Virus record (IMG/VR): IMGVR_UViG_3300030380_002546 | Span: 1 to 42,789 of that record | DNA: 42,789 bases | Strand: one strand, 5' to 3' | Source: a virus | Shown: positions 27,355 to 35,072 of the stretch, one piece after another | Numbering within the stretch: position 1 is the first letter of the stretch | Layout of the letters: every line of letters starts with the position of its first letter | The notes under the pieces: generated by a model | The model's database searches: none | The model's input: the letters and a program-made list of their open reading frames with translations, nothing else | What the model was told of the DNA's origin: nothing | Translations under genes and position numbers: made by a program

Positions 27355-28412
27355 TGGCTTATACAAATATAGACGATCCATCAGCAAATTTTCAGACTAA
27401 GACATATTCAGGTAATAGCACTGATGATACAGCAATAACCAATGATGGTAATAGTAATCTACAGCCTGATTTTGTTTGGTTTAAAAGAAGAAATAGTGCT
27501 ACCAATCACATACTGCAAGATTCTAATAGAGGTGTTACAAAAAACTTAGAAAGTGATAACACTGCTGCTGAATATACTGCAACAAGCAGAATAAAATCTT
27601 TTGATACAGATGGTGTTACTTTAGGCACTAGTGTAGGTGTAAATGGTAGTGGCTATACATATGTAGCATGGCAATGGAAAGCCAATGGTGGAACAACCTC
27701 AAGCAATACAGATGGAAATATTACTTCTACTGTCCAAGCTAACACAGATGCAGGATTTAGTATTATTACTTATACAGGTAATGGTAGTAATAACCAAACA
27801 ATAGGACATGGATTAGGTGTTAAACCTACTTGGTGGATTGTAAAAAGACGAGAGGCAGTTGCTAGTTGGAACGTAGGCTCTAGTTTGGGTCCTTGGGGTG
27901 GTACTAGCAACTATATGCTTTTAAATGGAACTCAAGCTAATAGTGAAGTTAATAATATTTGGGGAGATTCTGCACCAAACTCAACCATTATTAGAGTTTC
28001 AGATGACGCATCCTTAAACGCAAGTAGTGGTACTTATGTTGCTTATGTATTTGCAAACAAACAGGGTTTTCAAAAATGTGGCTTTTACACAGGCAACGGA
28101 GATGCAAATGGTACATTCGTTTATACAGGTTTCAAACCTGCTTTTGTTATGATAAAGAGAAATGATGCGTCTAATAATTGGTTAATTTATGACCATAAAA
28201 GGTCAGGTTATAATCCTAAACAAGACAAACTTTATCCCGATAGTTCTTCGGCAGAAGATGCTTCAACAACTTCGGTAGATTTATTGTCTAATGGATTTAA
28301 GTTAAGAGCTTCAAGTGCATCACAAAACGCAAGTGGCGGAACATATTTTTATGCTGCATTTGCAGAAAATCCATTCGTAACATCAACAGGTATACCAACT
28401 ACAGCTAGGTAA
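27354..28412 (+). CDS. DUF7483-like tail/fibre protein with three repeats, 352 aa
   Basis: Three repeats of about 100 residues (near 12-110, 133-230, 238-345) each contain YTGN or YSGN, a P.FVW(I)KRR-type strand, a loop with SN or DHKR, and a Gly-rich YVAW/YVAY/YFYAAF strand. The end, AFAENPFVTSTGIPTTAR, is a strong signature I associate with DUF7483-type proteins of marine phages. It lies directly behind the LamG/SPRY protein (TAATG overlap) and probably works with it at the tail tip. No enzymatic motif. Confidence 0.82.
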   Translation: MAYTNIDDPSANFQTKTYSGNSTDDTAITNDGNSNLQPDFVWFKRRNSATNHILQDSNRGVTKNLESDNTAAEYTATSRIKSFDTDGVTLGTSVGVNGSGYTYVAWQWKANGGTTSSNTDGNITSTVQANTDAGFSIITYTGNGSNNQTIGHGLGVKPTWWIVKRREAVASWNVGSSLGPWGGTSNYMLLNGTQANSEVNNIWGDSAPNSTIIRVSDDASLNASSGTYVAYVFANKQGFQKCGFYTGNGDANGTFVYTGFKPAFVMIKRNDASNNWLIYDHKRSGYNPKQDKLYPDSSSAEDASTTSVDLLSNGFKLRASSASQNASGGTYFYAAFAENPFVTSTGIPTTAR

Positions 28413-28440
28413 AATAATTAATTTGAGGTAATATAAAATT

Positions 28441-28980
28441 ATGTGGGCATTAGTAGAAGATAGTAAAATAAGTAAGGTTTATAATAAACCTACACAATTA
28501 ACCATAGGGGATATTAAATACCCTAGCAATATTCATAGTCTTTGGTCAGAAGCAGAGCTAAAAGCCATAGGTATTTATGAAGTTATAATAGATAATACAA
28601 ATTATAAAGACCCTAAATATTACATCAATACAAATCAAGAGTTTGCATTTGGTAGTAATAAAGTAACAGCATCTTATGGTACTGCAACAGCAAGAGATTT
28701 AGACACTTTGAAAACAGATCATTGTCAAACAATAGATAATGAAGCTTATGGTTTATTACAACCTAATGATTGGATGGTAGTTAGAAATGCAGAAAGTTCT
28801 AAAGCCATACCTTCAGATTGGCTAGATTATAGAGTAGCAGTAAGAACAGCGGCAACTGACATGAAAACAAAAATAAATGCAGTTGCAAATGTAGATGCTT
28901 TAGCTGATCTTTATAAATATAATGATGCTACACCACCAGTAAGACCACTTGGTGAGTTTCCAACAGAACCAACTTCATAG
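28441..28980 (+). CDS. Tail fibre assembly-like protein, 179 aa
   Basis: The N-terminus reads WALVEDSKISKVYNKPTQLT then YPSNIHSLWSEAELKAIGIY, which is the start of a family found behind phage fibre genes. The C-terminal half has LLQPNDWMVVRNAESSKAIP and DWLDYRVAVRTAATDMKTKI, closely like the C-terminal segment of fibre assembly chaperones and short fibre tips. It may be a chaperone for, or the tip of, the fibre encoded upstream. Position after the two adhesin-type genes supports this. A short, weak ribosome site (GAGGTAAT) precedes the ATG. Confidence 0.75.
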   Translation: MWALVEDSKISKVYNKPTQLTIGDIKYPSNIHSLWSEAELKAIGIYEVIIDNTNYKDPKYYINTNQEFAFGSNKVTASYGTATARDLDTLKTDHCQTIDNEAYGLLQPNDWMVVRNAESSKAIPSDWLDYRVAVRTAATDMKTKINAVANVDALADLYKYNDATPPVRPLGEFPTEPTS

Positions 28981-28989
28981 GAGTAAAAT

Positions 28990-29157
28990 ATGTTAGATTT
29001 AACTTTAAAATTAATACAATTAGCACCTTGGGTAATATCAGGTGCATCACTTATTTGTGCTTTAACACCCACACCAAAAGACGACCAAATGCTTGCAAAG
29101 GTGTATTGGCTTATTGACTGGTGTGCAATTAATGTAGGTAAAGCAAAAGATAAATAA
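28990..29157 (+). CDS. Small membrane protein, 55 aa (lysis cassette)
   Basis: A short gene behind TAGGAGTAAAAT whose stop overlaps the next start (TAATG). MLDLTLKLIQLAPWVISGAS then LICALTPTPKDD gives one hydrophobic span (about 3-25). A helix with VYWLIDWCAINVGKAKDK follows. I recall the TPTPKDD...Y...D..A.N.GKAK pattern from small phage genes beside holins. It could be a holin, an antiholin or an accessory membrane protein. Confidence 0.75.
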   Translation: MLDLTLKLIQLAPWVISGASLICALTPTPKDDQMLAKVYWLIDWCAINVGKAKDK

Positions 29158-29339
29158 TGTCTGAAGTAAAGCAGGCATTAAATAAAATAGCTACACATGA
29201 AAAAGAGTGTAGTTTACGTTATCAAAACATAGAACAAAGGTTAGAGTCTGGAGCTAAACGTTTTGATAAATTAGAAAACATGATATGGGGTGTTTATCCT
29301 TTTATTGTTATAAGTGTAGTTTTAGCTAAGTTTTTATAA
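29157..29339 (+). CDS. XhlA-like small membrane protein, 60 aa
   Basis: Residues 1-40 form a charged coiled coil (KQALNKIATHEKECSLRYQN; IEQRLESGAKRFDKLENMIW) and residues 43-60 one hydrophobic span (GVYPFIVISVVLAKFL). This order matches hemolysin XhlA-type lysis accessory proteins, which sit in the inner membrane and help holin-endolysin function. The stop overlaps the next gene's start, as in other lysis cassettes. The exact mechanism cannot be read from sequence. Confidence 0.75.
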   Translation: MSEVKQALNKIATHEKECSLRYQNIEQRLESGAKRFDKLENMIWGVYPFIVISVVLAKFL

Positions 29340-29725
29340 TGGACGAGCATAGAAGTAGATTTTCTGGAGATATGGACCGTAATGAGGTTGAGATGGATCT
29401 CAATAAGTTTATGGCTATGATTGAAGAAATATCACAACTGAAAGATAAGATTAGGGATCTTGAAGATGAAACAACAAGAAACCCTCATCAAAAATGGATT
29501 CACTTAGCTCAAGCTGTTGACTCTTGGAGAATATTTCCAAGGGCTTTTTTAACTGTATATATTATTCTTTTATATACAACGGTTATGTGGTTTATGGGTT
29601 TAGAAGAACCTAATTTTGAACAATCAGGATTAATTTCTGTAGTCGTTGGAGCAGGAGCTGCATGGTTTGGTTTATATGCTGGAACAAGTGGAGCAAGCAA
29701 AAGTTTTAAAGGCGAAGATAAGTGA
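29339..29725 (+). CDS. Holin candidate, 128 aa
   Basis: A coiled-coil N-terminus (EEISQLKDKIRDLEDETTRN) is followed by two hydrophobic spans, about 69-90 (RAFLTVYIILLYTTVMWFMG) and 99-118 (SGLISVVVGAGAAWFGLYAG), and a short Lys-rich tail. The W(R)I.PRAF...Y....Y..V.WFM segment and AWFGLY end follow a pattern I know for phage holins. It would form the membrane lesion that lets the lysozyme out. The C-terminus overlaps the next gene (GTGA). Confidence 0.75.
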   Translation: MDEHRSRFSGDMDRNEVEMDLNKFMAMIEEISQLKDKIRDLEDETTRNPHQKWIHLAQAVDSWRIFPRAFLTVYIILLYTTVMWFMGLEEPNFEQSGLISVVVGAGAAWFGLYAGTSGASKSFKGEDK

Positions 29726-30846
29726 AAAACGACGACCAAAGAAAGCATGACAATATGCTTGCTTGGGCGGCAATAATGTTTTGTATTACATTAGTAGCAG
29801 GAATATCTATACAAGTAAATGCTCAATCTTCTCAACAATCTGGTACAGCTTGTGTAAACGGTACACAATATTGTGAAAACAGCAATGTTTACACTACAAA
29901 TCAGACGACCACAAATAATACAAACAGCAACACTAACACTAACACAAACACAAACAACACCACCACGAACAATACTAATGTTTCAACGAACACAAATGTT
30001 TCTACGAATACAAATACTTCGTCAAATACAAATGTAAATACAAATCAAAACACAAATGTAAACACAAATGTAAACACCTCGACAAGCACTGCCACCTCGA
30101 ATAATACAAACACAAACATCAATACATCTACTTCAACCAGTAATGTAAATTCAACAGTAAATCAAACTGTAAATAATACGAATGTAAATACATCAACTAG
30201 CACTTCTGACAATACGAACAGAAATATTAATGAATCTACTTCGCAATCAAACGTACAGACTAATAATGTAAATCAAAATAATAATAATACTAAGTCTGAC
30301 AATACGAACCGAAACATTAATGAATCAAAATCAGTTCAGACAATCAATCAAAATGTAAAATCAGAAGCACCACCTGCATCAGCTATAGCTCCTTCTATAA
30401 TGAGTTATAGTCAAGATTTATGTACAACTGGCTTAAGCGGTGCTTTTCAAGGGCAAGTATTTGGTCTATCTGGTGGTAAGTCTGTAAGGGACATGAATTG
30501 TGAAAGATTAAAACTAAGTAAATATCTTTATGATATGGGAATGAAAGTAGCCTCAGTTAGTTTATTGTGTCAAGACGAAAGAGTGTTTAAAGCTATGTGG
30601 AGTGCTGGAACACCTTGCCCCTATAACGGTAAGATAGGTGAAGAAGCTAGAAGTTTATGGGCTAAAAACCCTAACAAAAGACCAGATAAAAAAGATATTG
30701 AAGCAGAGTTTGTTGCAGAGTGCACAAAGGAAAATAACCCTAAAAGAGATAAGATAAATAAAGATGTTGTTGGAGCAGTTAAAGTTATTTATACAAGAAA
30801 AACAAAATCTAAAAAACAATGCAAAAAAGAATTATATGGGGGCTAG
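29722..30846 (+). CDS. Exported Asn/Thr-rich protein, 374 aa (GTG start)
   Basis: A signal-peptide-like segment (13-34, LAWAAIMFCITLVAG then ISIQVNA) is followed by about 150 residues made almost only of Asn, Thr and Ser in short NTN and NVNTST repeats (57-213). The C-terminal domain (214-374) has six Cys (234, 260, 283, 299, 334, 367) and the motif SVRDMNCERLKLSKYLYDMG, AGTPCPYNG, a family I recall from marine phages without function. The product is probably exported, with the disordered stretch as spacer. It overlaps the next gene by 28 bases, suggesting a joint role with it. Confidence 0.82.
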   Translation: MKNDDQRKHDNMLAWAAIMFCITLVAGISIQVNAQSSQQSGTACVNGTQYCENSNVYTTNQTTTNNTNSNTNTNTNTNNTTTNNTNVSTNTNVSTNTNTSSNTNVNTNQNTNVNTNVNTSTSTATSNNTNTNINTSTSTSNVNSTVNQTVNNTNVNTSTSTSDNTNRNINESTSQSNVQTNNVNQNNNNTKSDNTNRNINESKSVQTINQNVKSEAPPASAIAPSIMSYSQDLCTTGLSGAFQGQVFGLSGGKSVRDMNCERLKLSKYLYDMGMKVASVSLLCQDERVFKAMWSAGTPCPYNGKIGEEARSLWAKNPNKRPDKKDIEAEFVAECTKENNPKRDKINKDVVGAVKVIYTRKTKSKKQCKKELYGG

Positions 30847-33056
30847 TTCTTCTATCCTGCAATCTTCCCAGTCAATACATATACGAAGCTAATCAAGATT
30901 TATTTCAGTTACAGAAAAATGCTAATAACTTTGAAGGTGAATTAGCTTACTCTGTGGGTGATGATCAATTATCTACTTCAATAGATCTAACTTTTAATTT
31001 TACATTTTACGGTCAAACTTTTGATAAAGCTCGCATGGCAACTAATGGTTGTTTACATTTTGGTTTAGGAACAGGTAACGTGAATTATAATAATTATTGT
31101 GGTGATTACACACCTGACCCGATAGGTTCTCAATATACCTATACTATGTTTCCTTTTTGGACTGATCTTATTAGAGATAGTAATTCTCGTATGAAGTCTT
31201 GGGGGGATAATACGAAGATGATATTCGGTTGGTATGACATGAGAGAATATAACCGTAACTCTGATAATAGTTTCGAAGTTATTCTTTATCCAAATAATTC
31301 ATTTGAATATAGATACGATGAATTAGATATTATTAACCATGACGTAATTATTGGCGAAGTAGGGGCTAACTCTACTCAAGTTTATCAATATTTATTTCAC
31401 GATGAATGTAACACAGGCACTACTAATACAAGCAGCTGTGTAAATACTAATTGGAACAATACATCTTTTAATACTTTACTTGAGGGTGGTGGTAGTTTAT
31501 ACGGAGTAGGTAGTGGTAATGGGCTTGATTGTTCAGACCCTTTAAATAATAGTAGCTGTGCAGGTTACGCAGATGCTTTTTTAACACAACAATGTAATAT
31601 AAATCAGCTTTATAGTGAATCCTGCCCTAGCTATTGGTCTGCTTATGATGATCAACAGTGCGATGAAGACCCTCAATACGCACCTTTTTGTCCCGGATTT
31701 AGACAAGAGGAATCAGTAGCTTTCTTTGATGACAGAAATGTTGACTTCGGTTTTGTAGATGAACAAGAACAGTTTGCTACAGGTATATTTATAGATGATG
31801 GTCATCACCACCACGAAGAAGAACCTTTTGTAGTTATAGATGTTTTTGAAGAAGAAATGTTTCCTCCTTTTGAAGAATTTGGTCATGATGACTTTGAGGA
31901 TTTTTTTGGTGAGCCTGAGGAGGACGAATTTATTATTTTCTTTGAACCAGAGCCTTTACCATTTGTAGATAATTTTCATCATAGACATGAAGATCCTTTA
32001 CACCAAGAGGATATATTATTAGAACAATTTGTTTTACAAGAAACTTTATTTGTAGAGGATTTTAGCGAACCTGAAAATTTTTTAGCTATTAATACTATAG
32101 AAGAACTTGATGATTGGTTTGAAGAAGAAACTAGAGAAATAAGAGAGGAAATTAGAGAAGAAAGAATTGTTGAAAGAGACGAACCCGAAGAAGAATTTAT
32201 AGAAGAAATATTTGAAGAAGAAGCTGTAGAAGAAGTTTTTGAAGAACTTGAAGAAGTATTTGAAGAATTAGAAGAAGAAAGATTAGCGGAGGTTGAGGAA
32301 GAAAATAATGATGAAGTTTTAGAAGAATTAGAAATTATTGAAAACGACGAACCTACTAGTAAAAGTAAAAATAGAAGTATTGCTTTAAAAGTTATAAAAA
32401 ACGCTTTAAATACTGCCTCTAACAGTGTTAATTACGGTTCTACCTCTAGCCAAACAAACTCATCAGGAGTAATTAATTCAGTTACTAATACAGGTAATAC
32501 TAGTTCAAGTTCTGCTGGGGGTATTAGCACCTCTAGTTCACCTAGTATTTCAGACCAGTACGCTAGTGCTACAGCACAAAATAATCAAGTTTTATCTATG
32601 AGTTCTGGTGTTGGTGGAGTTAGTGTAAGTATAACCCCTATCGCATCTGTGGATGGAGGATCAGAGGTCGTTATGGCAGACGTTCAAGTACAAAATGTGC
32701 AAGGTCAAATTGATACAGCAGTTGGTGGTGTCATGACACAATCTGAGGCTGATCAAATAGCTGATAAAATTATCGCACAAAATATAGAACAACAACAAGA
32801 AGAAATGCAAGAAGAACAACAAGCTACAGGAGAATATGGAGATGAATCAAGTTTAGTAGCCTTGATAGGTTATGTACCACAATTTAATACATACACACAA
32901 TTAAATTTACCTGATCAACAGTCTTGGTATAGTTCTGAAGATATTTATAGTAATATAGTTTTAGATGATAATATAAATGCTTTTTATAATTATGCGAGTA
33001 CAAATATAAATAATTTACAAAACATGATTGATGATCAGCCTAATATATGGAGATAA
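30819..33056 (+). CDS. Nidogen-domain exported protein with acidic region, 745 aa
   Basis: The N-terminus (MQKRIIWGLVLLSCNLPS) looks like a signal peptide with a possible lipid-anchor Cys14. Residues about 50-195 match the NIDO (nidogen) domain: FTFYGQTFDKARMATNGCLH, YTMFPFWTDLIRD, FGWYDMREYN, SFEVILYPNNSFEYRYDE. A Cys-rich repeat (237-291, with CPSYWSAYDDQQC and FCPGF) follows, then an extreme Glu/Asp/Phe stretch (about 297-525), and a Ser/Asn/Gln-rich tail. NIDO domains occur in extracellular adhesion proteins. In a phage lysis module it may be a particle or cell-surface component. Starts inside the preceding gene. Confidence 0.82.
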   Translation: MQKRIIWGLVLLSCNLPSQYIYEANQDLFQLQKNANNFEGELAYSVGDDQLSTSIDLTFNFTFYGQTFDKARMATNGCLHFGLGTGNVNYNNYCGDYTPDPIGSQYTYTMFPFWTDLIRDSNSRMKSWGDNTKMIFGWYDMREYNRNSDNSFEVILYPNNSFEYRYDELDIINHDVIIGEVGANSTQVYQYLFHDECNTGTTNTSSCVNTNWNNTSFNTLLEGGGSLYGVGSGNGLDCSDPLNNSSCAGYADAFLTQQCNINQLYSESCPSYWSAYDDQQCDEDPQYAPFCPGFRQEESVAFFDDRNVDFGFVDEQEQFATGIFIDDGHHHHEEEPFVVIDVFEEEMFPPFEEFGHDDFEDFFGEPEEDEFIIFFEPEPLPFVDNFHHRHEDPLHQEDILLEQFVLQETLFVEDFSEPENFLAINTIEELDDWFEEETREIREEIREERIVERDEPEEEFIEEIFEEEAVEEVFEELEEVFEELEEERLAEVEEENNDEVLEELEIIENDEPTSKSKNRSIALKVIKNALNTASNSVNYGSTSSQTNSSGVINSVTNTGNTSSSSAGGISTSSSPSISDQYASATAQNNQVLSMSSGVGGVSVSITPIASVDGGSEVVMADVQVQNVQGQIDTAVGGVMTQSEADQIADKIIAQNIEQQQEEMQEEQQATGEYGDESSLVALIGYVPQFNTYTQLNLPDQQSWYSSEDIYSNIVLDDNINAFYNYASTNINNLQNMIDDQPNIWR

Positions 33057-33057
33057 A

Positions 33058-33405
33058 ATGGATTGGTTACAGAGTAAAACAACACAATTAATAGCTCTAG
33101 TAGGGATAGTTTCTACTTTAGCGGGATTCGGATGGACTGGTGCACAGTATGTTAATAGAATTGACAACCTAGAAGCTAAAATAGGTGGAATAGGAGACAC
33201 TAAAGACGCACAAAAAATTATTGAAGAACGTTTTGCAAGCATAGAAACGTCAGTAGATTTTCTTGAAAAAGAATTAGATAATATATCTATCCCCGACGTT
33301 ACGGAAATAAAAACTGACATAGCCACAATAAAAGCCAGTTTAAAAAGTTTAGAAGAAAAAATAGAGGATATAGAAAATGAAAATAAAAACCCTCTTGCTG
33401 GTTAG
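33058..33405 (+). CDS. Membrane-anchored coiled-coil protein, 115 aa
   Basis: I choose the ATG at 33058 behind TGGAGATAAA; an upstream in-frame ATG at 33028 overlaps the previous gene without a ribosome site. One N-terminal span (about 9-28, TQLIALVGIVSTLAGFGWTG) is followed by a periplasm-sized coiled coil (RIDNLEAKIGG; IETSVDFLEKELDNI; IKASLKSLEEKIEDIENE). It resembles inner-membrane lysis accessory proteins. It overlaps the start of a lipoprotein gene by 29 bases, giving a first membrane/lipoprotein pair ahead of the spanin pair. Confidence 0.78.
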   Translation: MDWLQSKTTQLIALVGIVSTLAGFGWTGAQYVNRIDNLEAKIGGIGDTKDAQKIIEERFASIETSVDFLEKELDNISIPDVTEIKTDIATIKASLKSLEEKIEDIENENKNPLAG

Positions 33406-33580
33406 TATATTTTGTATAGGTTGTTCAACACCATCTAAATTTATACCTATAGCAAAAGATTCTAGCTTAGAGTGGAACGATAAGTTTGACTCTGATAAAT
33501 GGCGAGAAAAATATAAAAAATGTGAGGCATTTTTATACCACGATCACGATGCTTGGAATTGGTGTATGGGTAATGAGTAA
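33377..33580 (+). CDS. Small lipoprotein, 67 aa
   Basis: MKIKTLLLVSIFCIGCSTPS is a lipoprotein signal peptide; Cys16 after Ile-Gly is the probable acylation site. The mature part is about 50 residues, charged and aromatic (DSSLEWNDKFDSDKWREKYK; HDHDAWNWCMGNE). It begins inside the upstream coiled-coil gene in another frame, and its stop overlaps the start of the i-spanin gene. It could be an outer-membrane lysis factor or an additional spanin-like lipoprotein. Confidence 0.78.
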   Translation: MKIKTLLLVSIFCIGCSTPSKFIPIAKDSSLEWNDKFDSDKWREKYKKCEAFLYHDHDAWNWCMGNE

Positions 33581-33968
33581 AGTTTTATTAGGTATAGTTT
33601 TAGTTTTGCTTGCAGTTTCTTATTATTTGTATAGCCAAAACCAAATACTTCAAACTAATAACGCAGTTTTAGAAGGTGCTGTATCTACACAAGAAGAAAC
33701 CATCAAAAGCTTGCAGGCAGATTTTGAATTACAAACCCAACAACTTCAAGATCTAAGTATCAAAAGTCAAATAGCTCAAAGAGAATTAAATAGATATACA
33801 CAATTTATACAAAATTATGAATTAGCTTCTAAAATATTAGCTAACCCTATAGAAATGGAAAGGAAGATAAATAATGGCACAAAACATATTATGGAAGACA
33901 TCGAGAAAATCAGCATTACTGTTGATAGTCTTGATGATGGCTTACAGTTGCAGTCTACTACCAACTAA
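33573..33968 (+). CDS. i-spanin candidate (Rz-like), 131 aa
   Basis: Start at the ATG overlapping the previous stop (ATGAGTAA), not at the in-frame ATG at 33486, which lies inside that gene. It has an inner-membrane anchor (4-20, VLLGIVLVLLAVSYYLY) followed by a long coiled coil (about 22-90, QTNNAVLEGAVSTQEETIKS; QADFELQTQQLQDLSIKSQI). This is the i-spanin layout. The next gene, an outer-membrane lipoprotein, starts inside this one in another frame, the classical Rz/Rz1 overlap. The pair would fuse inner and outer membranes at the end of lysis. Confidence 0.83.
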   Translation: MSKVLLGIVLVLLAVSYYLYSQNQILQTNNAVLEGAVSTQEETIKSLQADFELQTQQLQDLSIKSQIAQRELNRYTQFIQNYELASKILANPIEMERKINNGTKHIMEDIEKISITVDSLDDGLQLQSTTN

Positions 33969-34254
33969 ACAAATACAGGTTAGTGCAAAGCCTATTGAAA
34001 GGCAGATAGTGCAACCTATTATGCCAAGAGAAATAAATCTTCAAGAATTACAATGGATTGCAGTAACACCAGAAAATTGGGAAGAACAACTTGCAAAAAT
34101 AGAAAAGCAAGAGGGTGAATTAGTGTTCTTAGCTATGACAATACCGGATTATGAGATTATGGCATACAATATGCAAGAGATAAAAAGATATATTACAGAA
34201 TTAAAAGATGTTGTTGTATATTATAGAAAAGTAACAACTAAAGATAATGAGTAG
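33874..34254 (+). CDS. o-spanin candidate (Rz1-like lipoprotein), 126 aa
   Basis: A signal peptide (12-25, KSALLLIVLMMAYS) ends at Cys26, the likely lipid-attachment site. The mature part has a Pro-containing linker (KPIERQIVQPIMPREINL) and an alpha/beta domain (LQWIAVTPENWEEQLAKIEK, ELVFLAMTIPDYEIMAYNMQ). It starts inside the i-spanin gene with AAAGGAAGATAAAT as ribosome site, overlapping by 95 bases in a different frame. It is longer than Rz1 of lambda. I recall this C-terminal domain from marine phage lipoproteins. It ends 8 bases into the nuclease gene. Confidence 0.8.
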   Translation: MAQNILWKTSRKSALLLIVLMMAYSCSLLPTKQIQVSAKPIERQIVQPIMPREINLQELQWIAVTPENWEEQLAKIEKQEGELVFLAMTIPDYEIMAYNMQEIKRYITELKDVVVYYRKVTTKDNE

Positions 34255-34627
34255 TAAACCAGAACCATATGTGTATAAAGCAACTATCGAAAGAGTGGTT
34301 GATGGGGATACTATTGATGTTACCCTTGACTTAGGATTTGATGTCCGCTTGTATAAACAACGCTGCAGGTTGGCAGGCATAGACACACCTGAGTCAAGGA
34401 CTCGTGATTTAGCAGAGAAAAAATTAGGGCTTGCAGCAAAAGATAGACTAAAAGAATTATGTATTGGGTCTATAACTATTAAATCATTTGGCAAAGGCAA
34501 ATATGGCAGAATACTTGCAATCCCTTATACAGAAAATGATGAGGATATTTGCGAAATGCTTATCAATGAAGGTCATGCAGTTAAATATGATGGCGGTAAA
34601 AAAACTAAAGTATGGGGGGACTATTAA
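34247..34627 (+). CDS. Staphylococcal nuclease-like (thermonuclease) protein
   Basis: A 126-residue OB-fold nuclease. RVVDGDTIDV (16-25) supplies calcium-binding Asp19/Asp21, RLAGIDTPESR (41-51) supplies Arg41 and Glu49, and GKYGRILA (84-91) supplies Arg88. Together these match the Asp, Arg, Glu, Arg active site of SNase. Such enzymes cut DNA or RNA with Ca2+. No signal peptide is seen, so it probably acts in the cytoplasm, possibly on host nucleic acid or during virion maturation. It lies between the spanins and the lysozyme, which is unusual. Overlaps the previous gene by 8 bases. Confidence 0.88.
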   Translation: MSSKPEPYVYKATIERVVDGDTIDVTLDLGFDVRLYKQRCRLAGIDTPESRTRDLAEKKLGLAAKDRLKELCIGSITIKSFGKGKYGRILAIPYTENDEDICEMLINEGHAVKYDGGKKTKVWGDY

Positions 34628-34628
34628 T

Positions 34629-35072
34629 ATGCATATATCAAGTGAAGGTATTAATTTAATAAAAAAGTTTGAGGGTTGTGAGTTAGAGGCATACAAGGAC
34701 GCAGTTGGAGTCTGGACTATAGGATATGGTCATACAAAAAACGTTAGAGAAGGTATGACTATTTCTAAAGAACAAGCTGACAATATGTTGCTTAATGAAT
34801 TAGATGAGTATTGCGAACATGTTGAAAAAGCAGTCAAGATTGATTTAAAACAAAATGAGTTTGATGCTTTGGTATCATGGACGTATAATTTAGGTCCAAC
34901 AAATTTAAATGAAAGCACTATGTTAAAAGTTCTGAATGATAAAGATTTTAATGAAGTGCCTCATCAAATTAAACGTTGGAATAAAGCAGGAGGTAAGGTT
35001 TTACAAGGTTTAGTAAGACGTAGGGAAGCAGAAGCTTTATTATTTGAAGGTAAAGATTGGACTGAGGTGTAA
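34629..35072 (+). CDS. Endolysin, GH24 lysozyme (T4 lysozyme type)
   Basis: Cleaves the glycan of peptidoglycan to release progeny. I place the start at 34629: MHISSEGINLIKKFEGCELE is the usual beginning of the family, and the in-frame ATG at 34488 lies inside the nuclease gene. The catalytic E15, D24 and T30 have exactly the spacing of T4 lysozyme E11, D20 and T26, in FEGCELEAYKDAVGVWTIGY. Further family motifs are FDALVSWTYNLGP and LVRRREAEALLF near the end. It has no signal peptide, so export depends on the holin. Length (147) is normal. Confidence 0.93.
   Translation: MHISSEGINLIKKFEGCELEAYKDAVGVWTIGYGHTKNVREGMTISKEQADNMLLNELDEYCEHVEKAVKIDLKQNEFDALVSWTYNLGPTNLNESTMLKVLNDKDFNEVPHQIKRWNKAGGKVLQGLVRRREAEALLFEGKDWTEV

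Noticed and set aside
29900-30350. CRISPR-like or other DNA repeat array
   Set aside because: The repetitive DNA (AATACAAACAC-type words) is explained by codons for Asn, Thr and Ser in an open frame. There are no constant repeats with unique spacers.
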